Notes: generated from the sequence alone by a model not told the origin. Shown: positions 1-6,068, counted from the stretch's first letter. The stretch: DNA of 6,331 nucleotides from Prevotellaceae bacterium (GCA_031259225.1 JAIRLT010000219.1:1-6331); one strand, 5' to 3'. A program made the numbers and translations.

Positions 1-146
1 TCCTATTCCTCTTATTGTCGTTTTATTTAAATATTGAATGTTAAATATTTAATCAATATGAAATAGTGGAAAATTTGTTAATATTTTTTTCCATTGCCCT
101 TACTCGCGCAATGACCACCGTATTTTTACGAAAAATGAAAATAAAA

Positions 147-177
147 TTTGCCATTAAAAAAAATAGTTTTATATTTG
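147..177 (+). promoter_or_regulatory. Bacteroidota-type promoter (TTTG / TAnnTTTG)
   Basis: TTTG at 147-150 is followed after 19 bp by TATATTTG at 170-177. This is an exact match to the -33/-7 promoter consensus of Bacteroides and relatives, with spacing in the usual 19-21 bp range. Transcription would start roughly at 181-185. It would then run through the structured segment at 258-569 and into the gene at 600, giving a leader of about 415 nt. The start site is inferred, and AT-rich DNA makes such matches less specific. Confidence 0.5.
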
Positions 178-193
178 TGGCGTTTATATGTTT

Positions 194-238
194 CTTTGAC
201 ATGTTGGAATTGATATATTAAGAATATATCGCTTTGAC
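194..238. promoter_or_regulatory. palindrome flanked by CTTTGAC direct repeats
   Basis: A perfect palindrome, gatatatt-aag-aatatatc (212-230, 8-bp arms, 3-nt spacer), sits between two exact copies of ctttgac at 194-200 and 232-238. It lies just downstream of the predicted transcription start, where a dimeric regulator could act as a roadblock. The direct repeats could also be half-sites of an unrecognised promoter or operator. No known regulator motif was recognised. It could be chance in AT-rich DNA, but the symmetric arrangement is notable. Confidence 0.3.
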
Positions 239-257
239 TTTTATTCTGTGTAAATGT

Positions 258-410
258 CGAAATGTGGAAAATTTCAGTTCAGTAGAATATAAGTAATAGC
301 AACCTTGCCAAGAGTGGTTTTAGGTTGTTATACTTATTTACTGAACGGGTTTTCCACAACCTCGGCATTTCGTAAGTGTAGCATCCATCCCACTCTTGGT
401 TTTTTAGTGG
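258..410 (+). ncRNA. structured leader RNA, long hairpin with candidate loop-downstream pseudoknot
   Basis: Four stem segments nest in order. They are cgaaatg (258-264) with 366-372, gtggaaaa (264-271) with 350-357 (sharing G264 with the first), gttcagta (277-284) with 339-346, and ataagta (289-295) with 331-337. The last continues as 297-305 with 322-330, which includes a G299-U328 wobble. The 16-nt apical loop (306-321) contains ccaagagtgg (308-317), the exact complement of ccactcttgg at 390-399. A run of six T follows at 400-405. Part of that segment (390-394) can instead pair with 406-410. Ordered co-linear stems plus a wobble pair favour a folded RNA over random palindromes. No named family was recognised. 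It could be a 5' leader switch, a separate small RNA, or a remnant of a mobile element. Confidence 0.45.
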
Positions 411-440
411 AATAAGAAAAAATCACAGTAGAAGTTAGAG

Positions 441-569
441 GAACGAATTGCAGAAAACTTTCACCAGAACGTTCTGCAATTATTGGCAGTGAATAAAAAT
501 TCGTAGCAAGAGGTTGTTTTGTGAAGTGTTTGTGTTTGGTGGATTATTACAAAACAACCTCAAAGCTAC
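441..569 (+). ncRNA. second structured leader segment, two adjacent hairpins
   Basis: The first hairpin pairs aattgcagaa (446-455) with 472-481 around a 16-nt loop. The trinucleotides at 443-445 and 502-504 can extend it. The second pairs gaggttgttttgt (510-522) perfectly with 549-561, and gtagc (503-507) with 565-569 below it, enclosing a 26-nt T/G-rich loop. Positions 503-504 can serve either hairpin. The second hairpin ends 30 nt before the ATG at 600, leaving an unstructured A/T-rich strip that fits ribosome loading without a Shine-Dalgarno. It probably belongs to the same transcript as the stem at 258-410. Confidence 0.45.
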
Positions 570-599
570 AAAATAATAACCATTAAAAAATTAAATAGT

Positions 600-2090
600 A
601 TGAAAAAAATTATCTTTCTTTTTGCAATATTTGCAAATGTTGCCGCAAGCGCGACGGTAACGGTTACGCCGCTCAGTACGGATTATGCCGCAAAAAAAGT
701 AACCTTCAAAGTAGAATGGACGAACACGCCCACTGCGCCCTATAGTAACCGTGTATGGATATGGATTGATTTCTGTCCGGTAAACGGCGTAACGCCCCAA
801 AGTTTTTCGACGGCGACTATTGCCAGCCCCACTATAACAAGCGGGAACGGGACGATTACTAATATTACTGCGCGCGGCTTTTTTATTGAACATGGCGCGA
901 CCAATGCTGGTACAACCGTTACAGCTACATTAAGCAATGCGCTCACCGGCAAATTCAACTGGTGCGCCTACGGCAGCGATTACCCGCCGAATGCTACAAT
1001 AAATAATGGGACATACACGTTAAAAGGTACGCCGCCATTTACTATTAACACTTCTATCACTGAAAACGGAGCGAGTTATTCGGGTGGATGCATTACTTCT
1101 TTAACGGATAAAACCGGTTGTCCCGGAATAATAAATCATCCCTTTTCGGCAGGCGCTATCAATAGTAGCAGTACTATGATACGTACAAATGCAATACCTG
1201 CCGCTATCACCTCAAATACGGCTGCAAGCAGTGGCGGAGGCTTTACTTACCGTTGGGTAAGAAGCGGCACCTCCAGCGCCACGTATGCAGATAATAATGC
1301 CGGGCATAGTTTTGCGTCGTCAGAAGTAAATACAGCCGGCACTTGGACGTACTACCGGGAAGTACGGGATAATACGTGTGCCACTACTACGTGGAGTCGT
1401 TCAGCCGGCTCGTATGTATTAACCGTGATAACTTGCCCTTACACCGGCAGCGATTTATACCTGACGTCCTCCTACCTTTGCCAACAACGCACCAGCGGTG
1501 CAAAAAACTGGCAAGCTTACATAAGAGATAGCCGGGATAGTGAGATTTACCGCATTGTTTTGATGCCCGACGGTAAATGGTGGCTGGCGCAAAATGTGAA
1601 GTATGCAGGCACGGGGGAAACAATTACTGTTGGCGGTTGTACAAAAGAACTCTGTGGTCGATGGTACACTTATGTACAGTCTAAAGCTGCGCATGGCGGT
1701 ACATCGGGTGATGGCGAAAATATACAGGGGGTATGCCCAAATGGGTGGGTGCTACCAGCGCTGAACAATTGGCAAACTATGTTCCAGTCAATATCTACGA
1801 GCAACACTATAATTTGCCAATCTCTGCGGCAATTATCATCAAGCTGCACGCCGATAAATGATACTTACGGGTGGGCTGCAGGCAAAAATCATCATTATAA
1901 ACGCCCAGATGGGCAACTATTTGGTGGGGAAATTTGGTGGGCGAATGAAGCTACCACACCATGCGCATCCCAAATTGATCAACAAAATTGGGTGGGATCT
2001 GCGTGCAACGTAGTGCAACACTTCACTTTTGATGGATCACACCAAGCCGCTGTGCAAGCTGTGGCTGTCCGCTGTTTTCGCCAACTATAA
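600..2090 (+). CDS. secreted protein with Ig-like module and C-terminal Fibrobacter succinogenes major paralogous domain
   Basis: The 496-residue product starts with a Sec signal peptide (about residues 1-18, two lysines then a hydrophobic core ending in AASA). It lacks the lipobox cysteine expected of a lipoprotein. Residues 20-140 look like a Thr/Ser/Asn-rich beta domain. Residues 200-277 resemble the Ig-like repeat of large Bacteroidota surface proteins (FTYRWVRSG, then TWTYYREVRDNTC, then SYVLTV). Residues 316-496 match the Fib_succ major paralogous domain: YRIVLMPDGKWWLAQNVKY (317-335), GRWYTYVQ (353-360), GVCPNGWVLPALNNWQ (377-392), WWANE (446-450) and a closing AVRCFRQL. Many cysteines suggest disulfides outside the cytoplasm. 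No T9SS C-terminal sorting domain is apparent. The start at 600 fits the signal peptide, and upstream sequence is A/T-rich without a Shine-Dalgarno. Its role is unknown. The C-terminal fold belongs to the C-type-lectin-like group that includes targets of diversity-generating retroelements. Confidence 0.9.
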   Translation: MKKIIFLFAIFANVAASATVTVTPLSTDYAAKKVTFKVEWTNTPTAPYSNRVWIWIDFCPVNGVTPQSFSTATIASPTITSGNGTITNITARGFFIEHGATNAGTTVTATLSNALTGKFNWCAYGSDYPPNATINNGTYTLKGTPPFTINTSITENGASYSGGCITSLTDKTGCPGIINHPFSAGAINSSSTMIRTNAIPAAITSNTAASSGGGFTYRWVRSGTSSATYADNNAGHSFASSEVNTAGTWTYYREVRDNTCATTTWSRSAGSYVLTVITCPYTGSDLYLTSSYLCQQRTSGAKNWQAYIRDSRDSEIYRIVLMPDGKWWLAQNVKYAGTGETITVGGCTKELCGRWYTYVQSKAAHGGTSGDGENIQGVCPNGWVLPALNNWQTMFQSISTSNTIICQSLRQLSSSCTPINDTYGWAAGKNHHYKRPDGQLFGGEIWWANEATTPCASQIDQQNWVGSACNVVQHFTFDGSHQAAVQAVAVRCFRQL

Positions 2091-2109
2091 TTTTTATCTA
2101 AAATTATAG
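2085..2109. repeat. perfect AT-rich inverted repeat across the stop codon
   Basis: ctataatttt (2085-2094) and aaaattatag (2100-2109) are perfect 10-bp complements around the loop tatct. They include the TAA stop at 2088-2090. In RNA from either strand this would form a hairpin, though an AT-only one of low stability. It may help end transcription from either convergent gene. It also sits where diversity-generating retroelement targets often carry a hairpin just after the variable region. Confidence 0.45.
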
Positions 2110-2116
2110 AATAGAT

Positions 2117-2247
2117 TGGAAAGCAAAAATACTGCTTCCCAACAACGCTATACCCTACTAACATTAGGGTTTCATCGTGCAAGCATGAAAAAAACAAAAT
2201 GTGCTTGAAACAGGGAAAACAGGGAAAAATACGCACCCTTGTTTTCC
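2117..2247. terminator. series of hairpins between convergent genes, possible bidirectional termination region
   Basis: Four inverted repeats follow each other. They are tggaaagca (2117-2125) with 2133-2141 (one mismatch), accct-a (2152-2157) with 2165-2170, caagca (2180-2185) with 2202-2207, and ggaaaaca plus ggg (2214-2224) with 2236-2247 (one bulged T at 2239). The last overlaps a tandem 9-bp repeat, cagggaaaa, at 2211-2228. Position between a plus-strand stop at 2090 and a minus-strand stop at 2300 suits termination of both transcripts. None has the classic GC stem plus long U tract, so the assignment is tentative. Confidence 0.35.
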
Positions 2248-2299
2248 ATCCGGTAGAAAGGCTTTACGAAGACATGTTACCGCATAATGTAGAAGATTT

Positions 2300-3355
2300 C
2301 TAAAACCCGTACATTTGCCCTGCTACTACATCATGCGAAGCGCCTGTTACGCTACGCAGGCAATTGGGCAGCCCTTCGGCGCGGCGCAAGCCAAGGAAAG
2401 CAAAAATCAACGCTTCCTTGAAGTCAGTAACCAGGTTACCCGGTCTTATCCACAGGAAATCGCCGTAGTTCAGGGCGCGTTCCAGTAAAAACATATTATA
2501 AGCGCCGCCGCCGGTAACCAGCACGCTTGCGTCTTTCTTGATGGGGCGTGCAATCTGGTAAGCGGCATGTTCGGTGAGTGTGGCTATTTTATTTTCAAAC
2601 GTGTCGGAACATTGTTCCACCAACGGCATCACATGGGCATCGACCCATTCCTGTGCAAGCGATTTCGGTGCACGCCGGTGATAATATTCCAATGCGTTCA
2701 GGGCGGCGAAAAGTTTTTTGTTTACTTTTCCTGCACGCGCTGTCTGCCCGTCTTTGTCGTATTCCTGCCCGCGCGTACGCATCAGGCGGTTCAGGCAATA
2801 ATTTGCCGGGCACAGGTCGTATGCAATGCGCTTGCCGTTATCGTCATCGAATGACACGTTCGCAAAGCCGCCGATATTGAGGCAATAATTGTATTCGCCG
2901 AACAGCAGCTTGTCGCCGATAGGCACTAACGGCGCGCCTTGCCCGCCGAAAGCCACATCAAGCGTACGAAAATCACAAATAACCGGGAAGCCCGACATCA
3001 CATGCAAATGCGCGCCATGTCCTATTTGCAGGTTATAACCTATATCCGGTCGGTGAAAAACCGTGTGCCCATGCGACGCCACAAAATCCACTGCCTGCAA
3101 TTGATATTTTTCCGCAAACCGTTTGACCCGTATTCCAAGGTAGCGTCCGTATTCCGCATCCAGCGCGGCAATTCCTTCCGCCGTCTGGTAATAGGAACCG
3201 CGCAGTTTTTCGCGCCATTTTTCACTGTAAGGATAACTTTCGGCATGAAGGATTTGATACGCCCATTTTTCGCCGTCTTTCCGGAAATGCGTATAAACAA
3301 TGTCCAAGCCGTCTAAGGACGTTCCACTCATCAATCCAATAATCTTTTTAGTCAT
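2300..3355 (-). CDS. anmK: anhydro-N-acetylmuramic acid kinase
   Basis: Phosphorylates 1,6-anhydro-N-acetylmuramic acid with ATP while opening the anhydro ring. The product is MurNAc-6-phosphate, a cytoplasmic step in recycling murein sugars. The 351 residues are close to the family's usual length of about 370. Family landmarks appear in order: the phosphate-binding MSGTSLDGLD (residues 9-18), ASHGHTVFHRP (93-103), DFRTLDVAFGGQGAPLVPIGD (128-148), NIGGFANVSF (160-169), YDLCPAN (179-185) with the presumed catalytic Asp180, and VTGGGAYN (280-287). E. coli AnmK has a DTGPGN-type sequence where this protein has DLCPAN, so that loop is variant while the Asp is kept. The ATG at 3355 gives the normal N-terminus. 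It begins 28 bp after the capA-like stop, which suggests co-transcription. A 7-bp tandem repeat (gttgtaa, 3364-3377) lies in that gap. Confidence 0.95.
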   Translation of the reverse strand: MTKKIIGLMSGTSLDGLDIVYTHFRKDGEKWAYQILHAESYPYSEKWREKLRGSYYQTAEGIAALDAEYGRYLGIRVKRFAEKYQLQAVDFVASHGHTVFHRPDIGYNLQIGHGAHLHVMSGFPVICDFRTLDVAFGGQGAPLVPIGDKLLFGEYNYCLNIGGFANVSFDDDNGKRIAYDLCPANYCLNRLMRTRGQEYDKDGQTARAGKVNKKLFAALNALEYYHRRAPKSLAQEWVDAHVMPLVEQCSDTFENKIATLTEHAAYQIARPIKKDASVLVTGGGAYNMFLLERALNYGDFLWIRPGNLVTDFKEALIFAFLGLRRAEGLPNCLRSVTGASHDVVAGQMYGF

Positions 3356-3383
3356 ATTTTTTAGTTGTAAGTTGTAAGTCGCG

Positions 3384-4454
3384 CTAATTCTTAATTGTAA
3401 CAGTTCCGTCGTCGCTGATAGTAATTGCGTCCGCCATTTCGGGGAAATCCTGCCGGGTTAATTGTTGGATGACTTTCAGGGCGCGTTGTTGTTTGTCTAT
3501 TTCCGGCGGCTGGCGTTTTTCCTGGCAGGTAGAAATTATTTCGGCGTTTAAGAACGCGCCGTTTTTGTCGGTGCGGATCTTAAAGATGGGCGCGATGCCG
3601 CTAACGCCGCTGACGTTGATGCGGTCGAAGGTGCAGAAATTTCCCATGCTGTATGCAATAAAACGGTTGCGGTACACTTCCACAGCCCGTGTTACATGCG
3701 GTCCGTGTCCCAGCAGTACATCGGCGCCGGCGTCAATCATGCGGTGCGCAAATTCGTATACATTGCCCCTGTTTTCTCCTATAAAATATTCCGTTTGCCG
3801 CGTTACATGCTGGCGGCTGCTGCCTTCCGCGCCCCCGTGGAACGACACAACGACTATCCGGCATGTGGCGGCAAGTGCGCGTACGATTTTTTCGGCGGCA
3901 GGAATATCCCGGATGTCCATCGTGCCGCTGTTGGGCGCAAAAGCGGCAAAGCCGTATTTCACGCCTTTCAAGGTAAAGGTATCGGTGGCGCAATAGCCTG
4001 CAAGCCCGGCAAAGTGAATGCCTGCTTTTTCCAATGTTTCCACTGTGGAGCGGCGCCCCTGTTCGCCAAAATCACCGACGTGGTTATTCGCCACGCTTAG
4101 CAGGTTAAATCCCGCATCGGCAAGGCAATTTACAAAATGCGTGGGCATCCCGAAGGTATAGCAAACACTGGGGTCATTACATTTCTTTGGCGTACTTGCG
4201 TTGTCGGTCAATACGCCTTCCAAGTTCCCGAACGTGATGTTACCGCCGGAGAGCGCGGCATGCAAGGGTTTCAACAGTTCGGAACAGTCTTCGCCGGCGG
4301 GCAAATAATGGCGCGAAGGAAATATCGTTCCCAGCATAATGTCGCCGGCTGCTACGATAGTTATTTCCCCCGCCGCCGGCTGCGCCTGTGCGCCGGCAGG
4401 AACAAAAGCGTACAATAAAAGTAAAAGGAGGAAAGTATGGTAACTATTCTTCAT
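3384..4454 (-). CDS. CapA-family secreted protein, PGA_cap metallophosphatase-like fold
   Basis: The ATG at 4454 is preferred because it starts a clear signal peptide (MKNSYHTF, a run of leucines, then AGAQA, residues 1-24). The longer reading to 4505 begins inside a palindrome and adds 17 residues unlike a leader, so mature length is about 332 of 356. PGA_cap motifs are in order: AAGDIMLG (35-42), NLEG (77-80), ANNHVGDFG (122-130), VSFHGGAE (203-210), LLGHGPHV (247-254) and YSMGNF (268-273). Asp38, Asn124, His125, His207, His250 and His253 would form the metal site of this calcineurin-like fold. CapA itself takes part in poly-gamma-glutamate capsule export, but no capBC genes are here, so the substrate is unknown. 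It acts in the periplasm or at the surface. It lies between pepD and anmK with short gaps. No TAnnTTTG box is seen in its 72-bp upstream gap. Confidence 0.88.
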   Translation of the reverse strand: MKNSYHTFLLLLLLYAFVPAGAQAQPAAGEITIVAAGDIMLGTIFPSRHYLPAGEDCSELLKPLHAALSGGNITFGNLEGVLTDNASTPKKCNDPSVCYTFGMPTHFVNCLADAGFNLLSVANNHVGDFGEQGRRSTVETLEKAGIHFAGLAGYCATDTFTLKGVKYGFAAFAPNSGTMDIRDIPAAEKIVRALAATCRIVVVSFHGGAEGSSRQHVTRQTEYFIGENRGNVYEFAHRMIDAGADVLLGHGPHVTRAVEVYRNRFIAYSMGNFCTFDRINVSGVSGIAPIFKIRTDKNGAFLNAEIISTCQEKRQPPEIDKQQRALKVIQQLTRQDFPEMADAITISDDGTVTIKN

Positions 4455-4477
4455 ACGGTTTTCCGGCAGGTTGGGGG

Positions 4478-4505
4478 ATGGACAGGCGGCAAGCCGCCTG
4501 TCCAT
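4478..4505. repeat. perfect GC-rich palindrome in the pepD-capA gap
   Basis: atggacaggcggc (4478-4490) and gccgcctgtccat (4493-4505) are perfect 13-bp complements separated by two bases. The palindrome starts 21 bp after the pepD stop and ends 23 bp before the likely capA start. Neither strand has a long T tract after it, only TTTT at 4509-4512 on the plus side, so it is not a textbook terminator. It may be a REP-like intergenic repeat, an mRNA-stabilising 3' hairpin for pepD, or a weak terminator that separates expression of the two genes. Confidence 0.7.
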
Positions 4506-4526
4506 CCATTTTACCCGCCTTTAAAT

Positions 4527-5972
4527 TCAGATTGTTTTCAAGGTTTCCACAAGGAAGTTCCAGCACTTTTCAACGGTATCGATTTTCACCCTTTCGTCGG
4601 GCGAGTGCGGCGAGTGGATAGTGGGACCGCAGGAAATCATATCCCAGTGCGGATATACGCCGCCCAGCAAACCGCATTCCAAGCCGGCATGGATAGCTTT
4701 CACTTCGGGCGTTTTGTTGTACAGTTTTTGGTATACTCCTTTCATTGTTTGCAGCACTAAGGAAGCAGGGTTGGGTTTCCAGCCGGGATAACCGCCGGTA
4801 AAATTCACTTTGGCGCCCGCCAGCGTAAACACCGCTCCCATCATTGCCGCCAGGTCGTCCTTTGCCGAATCGACCGAACTGCGCAGCAGGCAGGAGATGC
4901 GGGCAACGCCATTTTCCAATTTTACAATCGCCAAGTTATTGGAGGTTTCTACCAGTTCCGGCACAGAATAGCTCATGCGCATCACGCCGCTGGGACAGGC
5001 ATAGACCGCCAGTATCAACGCTTTTTGTGTTTTTTCGTCTACCACTTTTCCGGGCGTTGCCACAGCGTCCAGTGCAATAGCCAATCCTTCGTCGGTACCG
5101 GAAAGCTCTGCGGCAATAGTGCGGAACGTGGCGGCTACCGCCTGTTTTGCCGCCGCTGCCTTGTCCGCCGGAAGCAGCACGGTAGCGAACGCTTCGCGCG
5201 GAATGGCATTGCGCAAACTGCCGCCGTCCACCGACGACAGGCGCATGCCATATTCGTTGGACAGTTGGTACAGCACGCGGAACAGGACTTTATTGGCATT
5301 GCCGCGCCCCAAGCTGATATCCATGCCGGAGTGCCCGCCTTTCAGTCCTTTTACCGACAGGCGGAATGCTTCATATCCTGCCGGCGCCGGCTCTTCCGTG
5401 CCGTTGAATACAAAAGCGCCGTCAAGACCGCCGGCGCAACCGACATACAGTTCGCCCTCGTCTTCCGAGTCCAAATTGATTAAGATTTCACCTTTGAAAA
5501 GTCCCGGTTTTAAACCGAAAGCGCCGGTCATGCCGGTTTCTTCGTCGATAGTAAACAGCGCTTCCACCGGACCATGCGGCAGGTCGGTAGCTTCAAGCAC
5601 CGCCATTGCCATTGCCACGCCGATGCCGTTGTCTGCGCCGAGCGTGGTCCCTTTGGCGCGTACCCATGCGCCGTCCACGTAGGCGGTAATGGGGTCTTTT
5701 TCGAAATCGTGTGGCGTGTCGCTATTCTTTTGCGGCACCATATCCAGGTGCGTTTGCAGGATAACGCCTTTGTGGTTTTCCATACCTTTTGTGGCAGGCT
5801 TGCGGATAATGACATTGCCGATGTCGTCCACAATAGTTTCCAGTCCGAGCCGTTTGCCGAAGCTTGTTACGTATTCGACCACTTTCCCTTCATGCTTTGA
5901 CGGGCGCGGGATTTGCGTAAGCGCAAAGAAATTTTTCCATACGCGTGTTGGTTCTAAATTAGCAATACTCAT
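4527..5972 (-). CDS. pepD: aminoacyl-histidine dipeptidase (cytosol non-specific dipeptidase, M20C)
   Basis: A two-zinc cytoplasmic dipeptidase of broad specificity (Xaa-His and others). The 481 residues compare with about 485 in E. coli PepD. Metal and catalytic residues are all present at a constant offset of five from the E. coli numbering as I recall it: His75 in LQTHLDMV, Asp114 in GADNG, Glu144-Glu145 in IDEETG, Asp168 in NLDSED, and His456 in HSPDE. Other family blocks are GLKGGHSGMDISLGRGNANK (209-228), the lid or dimer domain around 186-390, and IHAGLECGLLGG (427-438). The ATG at 5972 follows A/T-rich sequence with no Shine-Dalgarno, as is usual in Bacteroidota. It is the first gene of the minus-strand group. 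Its -7 box and a hairpin-bearing leader lie at 5973-6076. Nothing suggests damage. Confidence 0.96.
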   Translation of the reverse strand: MSIANLEPTRVWKNFFALTQIPRPSKHEGKVVEYVTSFGKRLGLETIVDDIGNVIIRKPATKGMENHKGVILQTHLDMVPQKNSDTPHDFEKDPITAYVDGAWVRAKGTTLGADNGIGVAMAMAVLEATDLPHGPVEALFTIDEETGMTGAFGLKPGLFKGEILINLDSEDEGELYVGCAGGLDGAFVFNGTEEPAPAGYEAFRLSVKGLKGGHSGMDISLGRGNANKVLFRVLYQLSNEYGMRLSSVDGGSLRNAIPREAFATVLLPADKAAAAKQAVAATFRTIAAELSGTDEGLAIALDAVATPGKVVDEKTQKALILAVYACPSGVMRMSYSVPELVETSNNLAIVKLENGVARISCLLRSSVDSAKDDLAAMMGAVFTLAGAKVNFTGGYPGWKPNPASLVLQTMKGVYQKLYNKTPEVKAIHAGLECGLLGGVYPHWDMISCGPTIHSPHSPDERVKIDTVEKCWNFLVETLKTI

Positions 5973-6008
5973 AGTTTGTTAAATTTTTAAGTTATTGAAA
6001 ATGCTTGC

Positions 6009-6029
6009 GGCTGTAGCCATTCCACAGCC
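6009..6029 (-). other. hairpin in the pepD leader
   Basis: ggctgt (6009-6014) pairs with acagcc (6024-6029) around a 9-nt loop, 37 bp upstream of the pepD ATG. It has no flanking U tract on the minus strand and no known riboswitch pattern was recognised. It could modulate the leader or be incidental. Confidence 0.3.
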
Positions 6030-6032
6030 TTT

Positions 6033-6064
6033 TGTAAAAATTTTGCTAACGGGTAATTTTTACA
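6033..6064 (-). promoter_or_regulatory. 10-bp perfect inverted repeat at the predicted pepD transcription start
   Basis: tgtaaaaatt (6033-6042) and aatttttaca (6055-6064) are perfect complements around a 12-nt spacer. If transcription begins just downstream of the -7 box at 6069-6076, this hairpin forms the extreme 5' end of the pepD mRNA, where it could protect against decay. Alternatively it is a repressor operator overlapping the start site. Confidence 0.4.
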
Positions 6065-6068
6065 GATA

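Larger units (their letters stand above)
1..257. other. AT-rich non-coding region upstream of the leader RNA
   Basis: No convincing gene is present. The stretch is strongly AT-rich and has several small inverted repeats: tggaaaa/ttttcca (67-73 with 87-93), cattg/caatg (92-96 with 109-113), and attttt-acg-aaaaat (122-136). The word ttaaatatt occurs twice (27-35 and 41-49). A promoter match and a palindrome between direct repeats lie in its right half and are listed separately. In such AT-rich DNA the short repeats may be chance. Confidence 0.6.

Noticed and set aside
27..49. Repeated ttaaatatt words as a meaningful repeat
   Set aside because: The words are pure A/T in a very AT-rich spacer, so recurrence by chance is likely.
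308..399. Invertible promoter segment bounded by the 10-bp inverted repeat 308-317 / 390-399
   Set aside because: The 72-bp interior contains no TAnnTTTG promoter and one repeat lies in the loop of a larger stem, so an RNA pairing explains the symmetry better.
258..569. Integron attC site, retron msr-msd or IscB-type guide RNA as the identity of the leader
   Set aside because: No integrase, reverse transcriptase or nuclease gene is in the window, and the core sequences typical of attC or retron RNAs were not found. The structure stays unassigned.
740..1694. Minus-strand open frames inside the secreted-protein gene
   Set aside because: They are antisense shadows of a gene with a signal peptide and recognised domain; none shows a family motif or a start-site context.
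2567..3316. Open frames on the plus strand across anmK, and similar ones across capA and pepD
   Set aside because: They lie antisense or out of frame to strongly supported genes, show Cys/Arg-rich or low-complexity translations and have no recognisable motifs.
4455..4505. N-terminal extension of the CapA-like gene to an ATG at 4505
   Set aside because: The extra 17 residues come from the palindrome and would precede a clear signal peptide that should be N-terminal, so the start at 4454 is preferred.
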